From Halothiobacillus neapolitanus c2 (GTDB taxonomy: Bacteria; Pseudomonadota; Gammaproteobacteria; Halothiobacillales; Halothiobacillaceae): DNA of 64,000 nt. Below, piece after piece: positions 17,922 through 26,921 of this stretch. The DNA lies in the NCBI RefSeq assembly GCF_000024765.1, contig NC_013422.1, positions 1,383,501-1,447,500 on the forward strand. Direction: 5' to 3'. The translations under genes were made by a program, and so were the position numbers. How positions within the stretch are numbered: position 1 is the stretch's first letter; every line of letters starts with the position of its first letter. The notes under the pieces were generated by a model. The model saw only the letters and a program-made list of their open reading frames with translations, did no database searches and was not told where the DNA came from.

Positions 17922-19373
17922 ATGACAGATCCAACTTTGATGACTGATCTCGCACGGCTAGATTTTGGGTGGATCACCACCATGCATATCCTCTACCCCC
18001 CCTTAACCATTGGTCTGGCCTCGTTTCTTTTGTACAGCGAATGGCGCTGGATGAAAACCGATAACGACGAGTGGTATCGCCTCACCCGTTTCTTTGAAAA
18101 ACTGTTCATCATCAACTTCGGGGCTGGCGTTGCCACGGGCGTTACGATGGAAATGTCCTTCGGGATACTGTTTGCGCCCTTTTCACAGGCTGCCGGACCA
18201 TTCTTTGGCAACATCCTGGGCTATGAAACCATCACGGCCTTCATGTACGAGGCGGGCTTCATCGGTCTGATGATTTTCGGCTGGGGCAAAATCAGCAAGA
18301 AAATGCACCTCTTCGCCACGTTCAACGTTGCGTTTTCATCCATGTTGTCGGCCATGTGGATTCTGGTGGCCAACTCCTGGATGCAATCCCCTACCGGCGT
18401 TCATCTCGAAAAAGGTCTTTTTTTGGTGGACGATTGGACGGCGGCCATTTTTAATCCGAATTTCCTCACTGCGTTCCCGCACATGTTTATCGCAGCAATC
18501 GAAATCGGGTTGTTCTTTGTGGCCGGTATCTCAGCTTGGATGATCTACAAGAATCGCCATGCGCAGATGTTTATGCGCACCCTGACTGCATCACTGATGG
18601 CACTGGTTATCGTTGCCCCCCTTCAAGTCTACATCGGCGACGAATTGGGGCGCACGGTGGCAGAACACGATCCGGCCGCACTCGCCGCCATGGAAGGTCA
18701 TTGGCACACCTACAATGCCGACGGCACCCCAAACACCAGCTGGAACTTGGTCGCATGGCCTGATGAGGAAAAGGGCACCAATACGTTTCAGATTGGCATC
18801 CCCCACGTGTTGAGCCTGCTGGAAGATCACAAATGGGTCAGCACAGTGAAGGGTCTGGATCAATTCAAGCCGGAAGACCGTCCACCGGTTCTGGCGCCCT
18901 TCTATGCCTTCCGCATTATGGTGGCCGCTGGTGGAATTCTGATGTTGGTGGCGTTTTGGGCGCTGTATCTGCGCTACAAAGGCAAATTCAATGCCCTTGA
19001 GTTACAGCGTCGTCCGTGGTTTCTGCGGGCGGTCATTTTCAGTGCCATCCTGCCGTATGTCGCTATTTGGACGGGTTGGTGGACCCGTGAAATCGCACGT
19101 CAGCCTTGGATCGTACATGGCATGATGCGCACCTCCGAAGGGGTCAGCCAGATGAGTATTTCAGCCGAGATCGCCTGGTTCATCGGCTTTGTATTCTTTG
19201 ATCTGGTCGTTTGGATCGGCGCCTGGTACTTCTTCTCGAAAGTGGTCCGCCGTGGTCCGGACATGCATGAAGAAATCATTCATGGTGTACAAGGCGAAGG
19301 GCTTCACTTGGGGCAACTGCCGGAGCGCGACGCGCCGGAAGGCCGCCCACTGTTTGAACGACCCGCCATCTGA
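17922..19373 (+). CDS. cydA: cytochrome bd ubiquinol oxidase subunit I
   Basis: The haem-bearing subunit of cytochrome bd, which oxidises quinol and reduces O2 to water at the inner membrane. The 483 residues include about nine membrane segments. Likely haem ligands are His22 in MHILYPPLTIG and His187 in FPHMFIAAIEIG. The family block GWxxxExARQPW appears as GWWTREIARQPW near residue 390, and the Q-loop carries QIGIPHVLSLL-type sequence. E. coli CydA is 522 residues; the shorter length here suggests the short Q-loop (CIO-like) type. That sub-type call is inference. Oddly, the usual Gly in GRQPW is Ala. Confidence 0.96.
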   Translation: MTDPTLMTDLARLDFGWITTMHILYPPLTIGLASFLLYSEWRWMKTDNDEWYRLTRFFEKLFIINFGAGVATGVTMEMSFGILFAPFSQAAGPFFGNILGYETITAFMYEAGFIGLMIFGWGKISKKMHLFATFNVAFSSMLSAMWILVANSWMQSPTGVHLEKGLFLVDDWTAAIFNPNFLTAFPHMFIAAIEIGLFFVAGISAWMIYKNRHAQMFMRTLTASLMALVIVAPLQVYIGDELGRTVAEHDPAALAAMEGHWHTYNADGTPNTSWNLVAWPDEEKGTNTFQIGIPHVLSLLEDHKWVSTVKGLDQFKPEDRPPVLAPFYAFRIMVAAGGILMLVAFWALYLRYKGKFNALELQRRPWFLRAVIFSAILPYVAIWTGWWTREIARQPWIVHGMMRTSEGVSQMSISAEIAWFIGFVFFDLVVWIGAWYFFSKVVRRGPDMHEEIIHGVQGEGLHLGQLPERDAPEGRPLFERPAI

Positions 19374-19394
19374 TCAGAACATAAGGAGATTTTT

Positions 19395-20441
19395 ATGCAA
19401 CACATCATGGACATCACTCACGGCTACCAATGGCTCACGTTCATCTGGTGGGTCCTGATCGGACTATTCGTCGTGCTGTACATCATCTTGGACGGCGCTG
19501 ACCTTGGATCGGGAATTTACTCGCTCTTCAATTCCGACAGCGAGGAGCGCGGCGCCATCATGGCTTCCATGGCCGGCACATGGGATGCGAATGAAACCTG
19601 GCTGGTGGTGGCCGGCGGGGCTATTTTCGGCACGTTTCCATTGGCTTACGGGTCGCTGTTTCATTATTTGATGATCCCCTTGATGGTCGTTCTGTGGGGC
19701 ATCATCATTCGGGCTGTCTCATTGGAGTTCCATCATTATTCCAAACGCAGCCGGGCATTATGGGATTGGGGGTTCGGCATCGGGAGCTTGGTGACCACCT
19801 TTGGTGCAGGTGTTTGCCTAGGCGCTTTTCTGCAGGGATTCCAGATGACCACTGGGCAGGTACCTACCTTCGGCGGCGGTGCATTGGATTTCCTCACGCC
19901 ATTTAGCATATTGACCGGTTTTACGGCTGTCATCGCCGCCTCACTGGCGGGCGGAGCCTACCTGCGGGCCCGGTTCGACCGTTCCACCGAAATCTATGCC
20001 AAAGCGCTCAAATGGACGGATTTGATGTTCTATCTCGCCTTGGTAGCCATCATGATTACCGTCGTGTGGACGTTCATCCAATTCTCCTGGGCACGCGACA
20101 AGTGGATCGGTCCGTATTGGTGGGCATATGTTATTGCTGGCGCGATTGTGCTTTTCGCGACTTGGTCCATGCGCAAGGCTTCGCGCGAACAGCGGGATAT
20201 CACGGCAATGATCTGGCTCGCCAGCATCGTGTTCATCAATTTTGCCACCATGATGGCGACACTATACCCCTGGTTTGTGCCCGGCACGATGACGATTTAC
20301 GATGCAGCCAACCCGTCCAACTCATTGAGCGCCTTCAGTTATGCCATGCTCGGGTTTGTACCGGTCATGCTGTCGTATAACTTTTATCAAGCCTGGGTTT
20401 TCCGCGCCCGACTGCACAAACTTGCTGGTTATGCACACTAG
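19395..20441 (+). CDS. cydB: cytochrome bd ubiquinol oxidase subunit II
   Basis: The second large membrane subunit of the bd oxidase, 348 residues with about nine hydrophobic helices. Family-typical blocks are YIILDGADLGSGIYSLF near residues 30-46, WDANETWLVVAGGAIFGTFPLAYG near 62-85 and LRARFDRSTE. It starts 21 bases after the cydA stop behind ATAAGGAGA, a strong ribosome site. No cydX-like short frame follows immediately; the next gene begins 172 bases later. Confidence 0.96.
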   Translation: MQHIMDITHGYQWLTFIWWVLIGLFVVLYIILDGADLGSGIYSLFNSDSEERGAIMASMAGTWDANETWLVVAGGAIFGTFPLAYGSLFHYLMIPLMVVLWGIIIRAVSLEFHHYSKRSRALWDWGFGIGSLVTTFGAGVCLGAFLQGFQMTTGQVPTFGGGALDFLTPFSILTGFTAVIAASLAGGAYLRARFDRSTEIYAKALKWTDLMFYLALVAIMITVVWTFIQFSWARDKWIGPYWWAYVIAGAIVLFATWSMRKASREQRDITAMIWLASIVFINFATMMATLYPWFVPGTMTIYDAANPSNSLSAFSYAMLGFVPVMLSYNFYQAWVFRARLHKLAGYAH

Positions 20442-20613
20442 CTGCCCGTCGGTCTTGATGAAAATCGGCTGTAAATCCCCATAGTCGACTTTTATTTCAC
20501 CACTTTTTTGGGAAACAGGGACAACTATTCACCTTGAAAAGTGGCAAAAAATGTCTTCGCTCAGCTAGTTTTTCACTAGAATTCCTAAAACCTGACAGGC
20601 TGATTGGAAATAA

Positions 20614-20850
20614 ATGTTAGATCACCGCCGCATCACAACTTCCTTAACCGCACGTGCCATTTGGCGTTTGCGTGGAATGATGCTCTTTCTGATCGGACCT
20701 GCAGCAGGTCTCCTCCTTGTCAATGTCATCTTCGGTCTCCCGGCAGTATTGTGGTGGTCTGCTGGCGCGATGGGCCTTCTCATGCTTACCATCTTCGTGC
20801 TCATGGTCATCAAGGAGCGAAAGCTCATTCGCTCTATAGGAAGCGTGTAA
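20614..20850 (+). CDS. small two-helix membrane protein, unrecognised
   Basis: A 78-residue protein with a basic N-terminal tail, two hydrophobic helices (about residues 22-42 and 46-66, MLFLIGPAAGLLLVNVIFGL and WWSAGAMGLLMLTIFVLMVI) and a basic C-terminal end. I do not recognise a family. It is longer than CydX and has two helices rather than one, so it is not an obvious bd-oxidase small subunit. It sits 172 bases after cydB and 99 bases before a DUF1461-like membrane gene on the same strand. The ribosome site is weak (TTGGAAATAA). It could be an accessory membrane protein. Confidence 0.55.
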   Translation: MLDHRRITTSLTARAIWRLRGMMLFLIGPAAGLLLVNVIFGLPAVLWWSAGAMGLLMLTIFVLMVIKERKLIRSIGSV

Positions 20851-20949
20851 ATATGCATCGCCATATTCGCTAAGAAAGAGCACGAAAATTAAGAACCATT
20901 CCCATGCATAATACGGAGCAAATCTGCGGATTATTAAGGAGACAGCCGC

Positions 20950-21711
20950 ATGCGCTTACCTCGGAACGTTGCACAGCACTTGCGAAATAGCGCCCAAGTC
21001 ACGGTTCATCTGGCCCTCTTATGGCCGACTGTATTGTGGTTAGCATGGCTCGCATTATCTCAGGTCAATTTTTTCTACCCTGAGAATTACCGACTGCTGG
21101 ATATCCCGTCCACCATTGAAAAATATGTGCCGCAAAATCGTCATGGCAAACAAAATTTCATCGAGACAAATTCTAAGGAACACGCGCGCCTGTTTTCTGC
21201 CATCACGCATGCAATCAACCATGAAGGGCGTGGATTAGCCCAATTGCACTACTTCGCTCCAAATGGGCGAGATCTGGGCGTGTTTCTGACTAAAGACGAA
21301 GTAACACATCTGACTGATGTCGCTCGGGTTGTCGACAAGGGAAACGACATTGGACGAATCGCCCTTTTAGCCTGGCTCATTCTGATCGCGGTGAGCGTCT
21401 GGAAACGACGCCGTTTACCCAGCTTCAGATCATTCGCCGCAGGCACATTGATCACCCTGTTCATCGCCACGGTGACGGTGCTTATGATTGGGCCAATGCG
21501 AGTATTTAACGACTTCCACCGAAGCGTATTCCCCGCCAACCACCCTTGGTTCTTTTATTATCAGGACTCACTGATGACTACCTTTATGCAGGCGCCCAAC
21601 CTGTTCGGGTTGATCGTTCTTTGGTGGCTGGCTGCCGCTGGCATCCTGTTGGCATTGCTCTGGAGTATAGCGAAAGGTCTGATTGCACTTCGCAATTCGC
21701 AACAAGGCTGA
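20950..21711 (+). CDS. DUF1461/TIGR01906-like integral membrane protein
   Basis: This 253-residue protein has an N-terminal helix (about 20-40), a roughly 95-residue extracytoplasmic loop, and three more helices (about 135-155, 162-182 and 218-245). The loop segment FLTKDEVTHLTDVARVV and the later FHRSVFPANHPWFFYYQDSLMTTFMQAPNLF resemble the DUF1461 pattern, in which a membrane protein carries a HxxDV-like loop and an FxxGNWxFxxxDxLIxxFP-like loop. Function is unknown for the family. AAGGAGACA precedes the ATG, a strong ribosome site. It may belong to the cydAB transcription unit, but spacing leaves this open. Confidence 0.65.
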   Translation: MRLPRNVAQHLRNSAQVTVHLALLWPTVLWLAWLALSQVNFFYPENYRLLDIPSTIEKYVPQNRHGKQNFIETNSKEHARLFSAITHAINHEGRGLAQLHYFAPNGRDLGVFLTKDEVTHLTDVARVVDKGNDIGRIALLAWLILIAVSVWKRRRLPSFRSFAAGTLITLFIATVTVLMIGPMRVFNDFHRSVFPANHPWFFYYQDSLMTTFMQAPNLFGLIVLWWLAAAGILLALLWSIAKGLIALRNSQQG

Positions 21712-21804
21712 GAGCAGTGATCGAGTCAAGACGCTATGCCAGAAAGCGCTGAAACCGACAACGTTCACCTTGGTACCGGACGCCATAAAAACACCGTAAC
21801 GAAA

Positions 21805-23448
21805 TCAATGCCCGGCCAACACCTCGGAAACAAGCGTCTTGGCCTCATTCAGAATCTGGGCGAGATGCTCGTTTGAAATAAAACTTTCAGCATAAATCTT
21901 GTAGATATCTTCCGTCCCGGATGGACGCGCGGCAAACCAGCCATTGGCAGTCTCAACTTTCAGCCCACCCAAAGGGGCCTGATTGCCGGGCGCATGCGTC
22001 ATCACGCGGGTAATATCCTCACCGGCAAGTTTGGTGGCATGAACAGATTCGGCCGTCAGCCCCTTGAATTGCGCTTTCTCTTCAGCCGTGATGGGCGCAT
22101 CCACGCGGGTGTAGTAAGGCTGGCCATACTTATCGACCAACACATTGAAATATTCCCAGGGATCCTTACCGGTCACCGCCAAGATTTCAGCGGCAAGAAG
22201 CCCCAAAATCAGGCCATCCTTATCGGTCGTCCACACCGCTCCATCACGACAGAGGAACGTGGCGCCAGCCGATTCTTCACCGCCGAACCCCAAATCCCCG
22301 GCAGTCAATCCCGGTTGAAACCATTTGATGCCCACGGGGGTTTCAAATACGGGTCGACCTAAACCCGCCGCCACGCGATCAATCATCGAACTGGAAACGA
22401 CCGTTTTACCAATGGCAAGATACCGAGCCCACTCTGGCCGATGACGGAACAGATAATCGATTGCCACCGCAAGGTAGTGATTCGGATTCAGAAGACCGCC
22501 ATCCGGAGTCACAATTCCATGACGATCGGCATCGGTATCGTTTCCAAATGCAATGTCGAAACGATCCTTGATCGCCAGCAATCCGGACATGGCATACGGA
22601 GATGAGCAATCCATACGGATTTTCCCATCATGATCAAGCGGCATGAAACGAAAATCCGGCTCGATACGCTCATTCACCACAGTCAAATCGAGCTGGTAAT
22701 GCTCAGCAATCGGTTTCCAATAAGGCAAACCGGCGCCACCCATCGGATCGACGCCAATTGAAATCCCGGCCTTGCGAATCGCCTCGAAATCAATCACCTG
22801 CGCGAGTTCTGATACATAAGGCGTGACGAAGTCGTCAGCAATCACAAAGGACTGTTTAAGTGCCTCAGCGAAGTCCATCCGAGGGATGTCTTCCCATTGA
22901 TCGAGCAATTCATTCGCGCGGTTCTGAATCCAGCCCGTGGCATCCGTATCGGCGGGCCCACCGTGTGTAGGGTTGTACTTGAAACCCCCATCGCTCGGCG
23001 GATTGTGTGATGGCGTGATCACGATTCCATCGCACAAAGCGGACGAGGATGCCGCATTGTTGTCAATAATCAACCGGGAGATGACCGGCGTTGGCGTCGG
23101 TTTGAAACCGGCTTGGTAACGCAAAGGGACGCCGGCGGCCGCCAGAACTTCAATCGTAGTCACAAACGCCGGCCAAGAGAGCGCGTGTGTGTCCACCCCG
23201 ATCAGAATGGCGCCCGCTATACCCTGCTCTTGACGATATTCAATCAATGCTGCCGTGATGGCCGCGATATGCGCTTCATTGAAACTCGTGTTCAGACTCG
23301 TGCCACGATGACCGGACGTACCAAAGCTCACCTGTTGCCGAACCACCCGCGAATCCGGTTTCTGCGTGTAGTAGGCACTGATCAGTTCGGGAATTTGAAC
23401 CAGCATATCCGGCGTGGGCGGCGTACCAGCAAGTGGTGATGAAGACAT
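21805..23448 (-). CDS. pgm: phosphoglucomutase, alpha-D-glucose specific
   Basis: This enzyme interconverts glucose-1-phosphate and glucose-6-phosphate, linking glycogen or sugar-nucleotide synthesis to glycolysis. From ATG 23448 the protein is 547 residues, the size of E. coli Pgm (546). AAGGA stands eight bases upstream. The frame also opens at GTG 23487. Key sites are VSFGTSGHRGTSL near residue 36, the phosphoserine loop VITPSHNPPSDGGFKYN near 128-144, the Mg2+ loop GNDTDADRHG near 300 and the sugar-phosphate loop RPSGTEDIYKIY near 507. It converges with the DUF1461-like gene. Confidence 0.96.
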   Translation of the reverse strand: MSSSPLAGTPPTPDMLVQIPELISAYYTQKPDSRVVRQQVSFGTSGHRGTSLNTSFNEAHIAAITAALIEYRQEQGIAGAILIGVDTHALSWPAFVTTIEVLAAAGVPLRYQAGFKPTPTPVISRLIIDNNAASSSALCDGIVITPSHNPPSDGGFKYNPTHGGPADTDATGWIQNRANELLDQWEDIPRMDFAEALKQSFVIADDFVTPYVSELAQVIDFEAIRKAGISIGVDPMGGAGLPYWKPIAEHYQLDLTVVNERIEPDFRFMPLDHDGKIRMDCSSPYAMSGLLAIKDRFDIAFGNDTDADRHGIVTPDGGLLNPNHYLAVAIDYLFRHRPEWARYLAIGKTVVSSSMIDRVAAGLGRPVFETPVGIKWFQPGLTAGDLGFGGEESAGATFLCRDGAVWTTDKDGLILGLLAAEILAVTGKDPWEYFNVLVDKYGQPYYTRVDAPITAEEKAQFKGLTAESVHATKLAGEDITRVMTHAPGNQAPLGGLKVETANGWFAARPSGTEDIYKIYAESFISNEHLAQILNEAKTLVSEVLAGH

Positions 23449-23747
23449 AAAACAATCCTTGAAGTTTGACAACGGAGCATCTGCCACAGAATGCCAAATC
23501 TGTGACGAACAACAAAGTTAAAAATTGCGGCACGCGGCTTCACTGATTTATCAAGAGGCGGGCAAGTTGACGACAGATGTCTAGGCATCGATCGATGCGG
23601 GTTCGTGAGAGATAAACCCAAGTATTCTCACATTACTATGATTATTTTTATTTATACAGCAAAAACTTGTGATATGTTAGTTTCTTCTAATGTACGCGAC
23701 GGCCTGACAAACACAACCCAAACAACTAGTTATTAGAGGTATCTATT

Positions 23748-24962
23748 ATGTTGGTTAAAAATTTTGGGGCTAAATTCAACCCCTTGTATTTTCTTGCATC
23801 CCTTGGCGCAGGCGGCTTGTCCGTATCATTTTTCATCTATTTGATGTTTTTGCTCCCACATCCCAATACACCCATGGTGACATTCAACGACGTGTGGCCC
23901 ATCCTCACGGGGCCAAACATCATCAACGCAGTGCTCACCGGCTTAACTATTTCATTGATTCTTTTTTTTGCTTATTGGCATTTCCGTTTACTTTTATGGA
24001 ATATCAGCGAATTTGGCCTATTTAAACAAACCGAGGCCTATCAAAAGCTGATCGTAAGCAACTCAGAAATTGCGCTGATGGCCATCCCACTTACTTTGGC
24101 TATGACAGTGAATGTGTCTTTTGTACTCGGTGCCATATTGATTCCGAACCTTTGGTCGGTGGTCGAATGGTTGTTCCCGCTTGCAATCACCGCATTTTTT
24201 GTGATTGGCGTCTTTGCCATGAAAATTTTAGTGCGCTACTTCGCACGGGCATTCATTGGTGGTCAAGTTGATTTTGCGACCAACAACAGTTTGGCCCCCA
24301 TGATTTCAATGTTTGCACTTTCCATGATTGCCGTTGGTTTCGCCGCACCGGCTTCCATGTCCGAAAACACAACGGTGATCGCCATATCGATTGCACTCTC
24401 ATTGTTCTTCCTGACCGTTGCGGTTCTTTTAGCGATCGTCAAACTGGTGAACGGTTTTCAATCCATGATGGTCAACGGAATCAATGAATCCGCCAGCCCA
24501 AGCTTGTGGATCATGATTCCCATTTTGACTCTATTGGGGATTACCTGGATTCGCTTGAGCCACGGACTACACCATGGATTTGATAGCTCCATGAACTACA
24601 GCGGTTTGTTTGTCAGCAGTATGATTGTGCTTTCCGCTCAAATCCTGTTTGGCTTACTTGGATACGCAGTCATGCGCCATCTCGGTTATTTCCAGCACTA
24701 TATTCATGGCGAGAAAGGCAATGCGGGCTCATTCGCTCTGGTTTGCCCCGGCGTTGCGTTCTTCGTGTTCGGCATGTTTTTCATCAACGTCGGGCTAACC
24801 CATAACGAGATCATCAGCCACCGCTCGTGGGTCTACTTTCTGTTGATGACTCCTTTCGTTTACATCCAACTCAAAACGGTCCAGGTGTTTTGGGAGCTCA
24901 AGAACAAACTACTGATCCGCAACTCGACTCATTTCGACCAACCTGCCACCACCCGTAATTAA
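23748..24962 (+). CDS. ten-helix membrane protein, possibly TDT/SLAC1-like transporter
   Basis: A 404-residue hydrophobic protein with about ten membrane segments, near residues 12-34, 50-75, 100-125, 130-152, 175-195, 202-228, 248-265, 280-305, 325-348 and 358-380. The helix number and length fit the tellurite-resistance/dicarboxylate (TDT, SLAC1/TehA) group of anion channels, but no signature could be matched with certainty. Alternative families cannot be excluded. It stands alone: pgm is divergent upstream (about 260 bases), and a strong intrinsic terminator follows 14 bases after the stop, so it is a monocistronic unit. Codon use is a little more AT-rich than the flanks. Confidence 0.7.
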   Translation: MLVKNFGAKFNPLYFLASLGAGGLSVSFFIYLMFLLPHPNTPMVTFNDVWPILTGPNIINAVLTGLTISLILFFAYWHFRLLLWNISEFGLFKQTEAYQKLIVSNSEIALMAIPLTLAMTVNVSFVLGAILIPNLWSVVEWLFPLAITAFFVIGVFAMKILVRYFARAFIGGQVDFATNNSLAPMISMFALSMIAVGFAAPASMSENTTVIAISIALSLFFLTVAVLLAIVKLVNGFQSMMVNGINESASPSLWIMIPILTLLGITWIRLSHGLHHGFDSSMNYSGLFVSSMIVLSAQILFGLLGYAVMRHLGYFQHYIHGEKGNAGSFALVCPGVAFFVFGMFFINVGLTHNEIISHRSWVYFLLMTPFVYIQLKTVQVFWELKNKLLIRNSTHFDQPATTRN

Positions 24963-24976
24963 ACAAACGCAACGAG

Positions 24977-25003
24977 AAAAGCCCCGGTTTTCGGGGCTTT
25001 TTT
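24977..25003 (+). terminator. intrinsic terminator after the ten-helix membrane protein gene
   Basis: The stem is AAAAGCCCCG paired with CGGGGCTTTT around a loop of five bases, followed by further Ts. It lies 14 bases after the stop at 24962. The A-run before the stem also makes it usable from the opposite strand for the convergent lytic transglycosylase gene. Confidence 0.92.
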
Positions 25004-25046
25004 ATTAGTTATAGGTTTCAATCGCACAGTTTAAGGCTGGATCCAG

Positions 25047-25703
25047 CTATTGGGATTGCTCCGCCTTGGCCACATAACGCTTCTGTAAATCGAGCACGCG
25101 CGTCACATAGTTTTGTGTTTCGTTGTATGGCGGCACGCCAGAATACTTTTGCACCGCGCCTTCGCCTGCATTGTAGGCCGCTACCGCCAGTTGCCGATCA
25201 CCGTGGAACAAATCAAGCAAGAAGGCAAGATAAGCAACACCGCCGGCAATGTTTTCCTCGGGGTTGAACCGGTCGGCAACACCGAATCGTTCTGCCGTTT
25301 GCGGCATCAACTGCATCAATCCACCCGCGCCCGCAGAAGACACTGCGTTGGGGTTGAACGCACTTTCAGCATGCATAACGGCACGCACCAGCGTTGGATC
25401 AACGCCGAACTGCTTGGCGTAATGTCTGATTTCATCGTCGTAGGTGTGAACATTCAAGCGTGGCAGGATCTTGAAACCATCGTGCCAAGCCTTGGGCGCT
25501 GTCCATGCACTTTTCTGAAACAGCGTATAGCCAGAATGTTTTTTTGGGGTCACGTTTGTCAGATGCGCCACACCATTGGCATCCCGAAGCACATACACAT
25601 CCGCTGTCGCCGTAGAACATGCCACAGTCATCAGAAGGCCGAAGGAAAAAATTACTCCCACCACCCGCCGGTTGAAACTATATTTGATTTGGCAATCCAT
25701 CAT
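25047..25703 (-). CDS. secreted lytic murein transglycosylase, SLT domain with DUF4124
   Basis: A 218-residue exported enzyme that cleaves peptidoglycan between MurNAc and GlcNAc with formation of anhydro-MurNAc. An N-terminal signal sequence (about residues 13-34) probably ends at TATA before DVYV. A cysteine at 29 is not in a convincing lipobox. Residues 35-55 (DVYVLRDANGVAHLTNVTP) resemble DUF4124. The SLT domain follows, with catalytic Glu113 in HAESAFNP, then SSAGAGGLMQLMPQTAERFGV and VAAYNAGEGAV. It faces the DUF1249 gene divergently and is convergent with the transporter-like gene. Confidence 0.92.
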   Translation of the reverse strand: MMDCQIKYSFNRRVVGVIFSFGLLMTVACSTATADVYVLRDANGVAHLTNVTPKKHSGYTLFQKSAWTAPKAWHDGFKILPRLNVHTYDDEIRHYAKQFGVDPTLVRAVMHAESAFNPNAVSSAGAGGLMQLMPQTAERFGVADRFNPEENIAGGVAYLAFLLDLFHGDRQLAVAAYNAGEGAVQKYSGVPPYNETQNYVTRVLDLQKRYVAKAEQSQ

Positions 25704-25785
25704 GCCCTAACCTCTTCAATCATCGCATCACAGGCCACGAGACGCCCGCGACAACTTTCACGCATTGTATGGCACAACACCGCTC

Positions 25786-26223
25786 ATGAATACTAAGACG
25801 CAAACTCCCCCCTTTCAACGTTCCGGCACTTTCGAGCGCTTGATGGACGCCTATGAGCAAAATTACATTCTTATGCGGCGGTTGTTCGGCGATTTAAAGC
25901 ATCTTAAAAGTGGCGATGAGTGCCCGTGGAATGCGAATATCACCTCGAAAATCATCGCCAAGAGCAAATTTACCCTTGATGTCCAATTTACGGACCAGCT
26001 CGTCGTGGGTAACAAAAATCGCCCATTGAAGCTAAAAGTACGGGTGTATCACGATGCCCGAACTGCCGAATTACTCGACCCGGTTCATAGAAATCAGTGC
26101 CTGCAGGAACTCACCAGCAAATGCACAGAACAGCAGTTCAAACGCAACCGGCTGCTCAAAAACTGGTTGATCAAACAAGTAAACATCCTATCTGGTGGAT
26201 ATAATCTCTCTATGCCCGAGTAA
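25786..26223 (+). CDS. DUF1249 family protein (YqiB-like)
   Basis: A cytosolic protein of 145 residues from ATG 25786; a TTG at 25765 in the same frame is less likely. The family pattern shows in FERLMDAYEQNYILMRRLF near the N-terminus, KLKVRVYHDARTAELLD in the middle and the basic RNRLLKNWLIKQVNIL tail near the C-terminus. This matches E. coli YqiB, whose function is not established. In enterobacteria yqiB lies beside nudF and cpdA; here it lies between a transglycosylase gene and an Rrf2-family regulator. Confidence 0.8.
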   Translation: MNTKTQTPPFQRSGTFERLMDAYEQNYILMRRLFGDLKHLKSGDECPWNANITSKIIAKSKFTLDVQFTDQLVVGNKNRPLKLKVRVYHDARTAELLDPVHRNQCLQELTSKCTEQQFKRNRLLKNWLIKQVNILSGGYNLSMPE

Positions 26224-26277
26224 ATTACTCAGCTATGATTGTTTAAATCAATTATAGAAAGCAGAGGTATACACACC

Positions 26278-26730
26278 ATGCGACTCACAACCAAATGCCG
26301 CCATGCAGTGACCGCCCTCATCCACCTCGCAAATCGATCAAACGAGCAGACCACCGTTTCGCTCGCGGAAATATCAACGATACAAGGCGTATCGATTTCC
26401 TATCTGGAACAGCTCTTTTCGAAGATGCGCCAGGCTGATTTGGTCATCGGCACGCGCGGGCCAGGCGGTGGCTATCGCTTGAACAGACCGCCAGAACAGA
26501 TCACCGTCGCCCATATCGCCGATGCCATAGATGATCGCTGCCGCGAAGAACGTCTCGAAGGTTTCAACAAATCCTGCCCAGACAAACGCAATTTCGCCCA
26601 AGACAAATGGAATGAGTTCTCTCGAGAGCTTTATTTATTCCTAGACACAATCACCCTATCCCGCTTCGTGGAAAACCAGACACCAATTCAAAACCGTCCT
26701 GAAATCAGTCTGGCCCAAGCAATCAGGTAA
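26278..26730 (+). CDS. Rrf2-family regulator, IscR homologue lacking Fe-S ligands
   Basis: This 150-residue protein aligns with IscR without gaps over the first 110 residues: MRLTTKCRHAVTALIHLA, the recognition helix GVSISYLEQLFSKMRQ and the wing TRGPGGGYRL. The four [2Fe-2S] ligands of IscR (Cys92, Cys98, Cys104, His107) fall on Leu93, Ser99, Asn105 and Gln108. Two other cysteines, 88 and 100, are present at non-ligand positions, and Cys7 replaces Gly. It therefore probably binds DNA without a cluster or senses something else. ATG 26278 follows GCAGAGG. No isc genes are nearby. An imperfect palindrome TGATTGTTTAAATCA near 26236 could be an autoregulatory site. Confidence 0.88.
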   Translation: MRLTTKCRHAVTALIHLANRSNEQTTVSLAEISTIQGVSISYLEQLFSKMRQADLVIGTRGPGGGYRLNRPPEQITVAHIADAIDDRCREERLEGFNKSCPDKRNFAQDKWNEFSRELYLFLDTITLSRFVENQTPIQNRPEISLAQAIR

Positions 26731-26799
26731 TACGGCAGCATAAATGCCCAAAACCCGCAGTGATCAAAGTACCTAAACTAAGAAAAACCCAGAGGGTGA

Positions 26800-26828
26800 T
26801 TGACAACATGTCTTCATCCATGAATAAT
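26800..26828 (+). promoter_or_regulatory. sigma-70 promoter for the tRNA-Gly/tRNA-Cys unit
   Basis: TTGACA at 26800-26805 is followed by a 17-base spacer and AATAAT at 26823-26828. Transcription would start around 26835, just ahead of the tRNA-Gly 5' end at 26842. This is the clearest consensus promoter in the window. Confidence 0.85.
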
Positions 26829-26841
26829 TCCGCCCCTGTTT

Positions 26842-26917
26842 GCGGGAATAGCTCAGCTGGTAGAGCGCAACCTTGCCAAGGTTGAGGTCGCGAGTTCGAA
26901 CCTCGTTTCCCGCTCCA
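26842..26917 (+). tRNA. tRNA-Gly (GCC)
   Basis: A 76-base cloverleaf with acceptor stem GCGGGAA/TTCCCGC, D-arm AGCTCAGCTGGTAGAGC, anticodon loop CTTGCCAAG, T-arm GTTCGAACC and an encoded CCA end. The anticodon GCC reads glycine codons GGC and GGU. It is transcribed together with tRNA-Cys four bases later. Confidence 0.98.
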
Positions 26918-26921
26918 AATT

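Noticed and set aside
20442-20613. cydX directly after cydB
   Set aside because: The only ATG close by opens an eight-codon frame without a hydrophobic segment.
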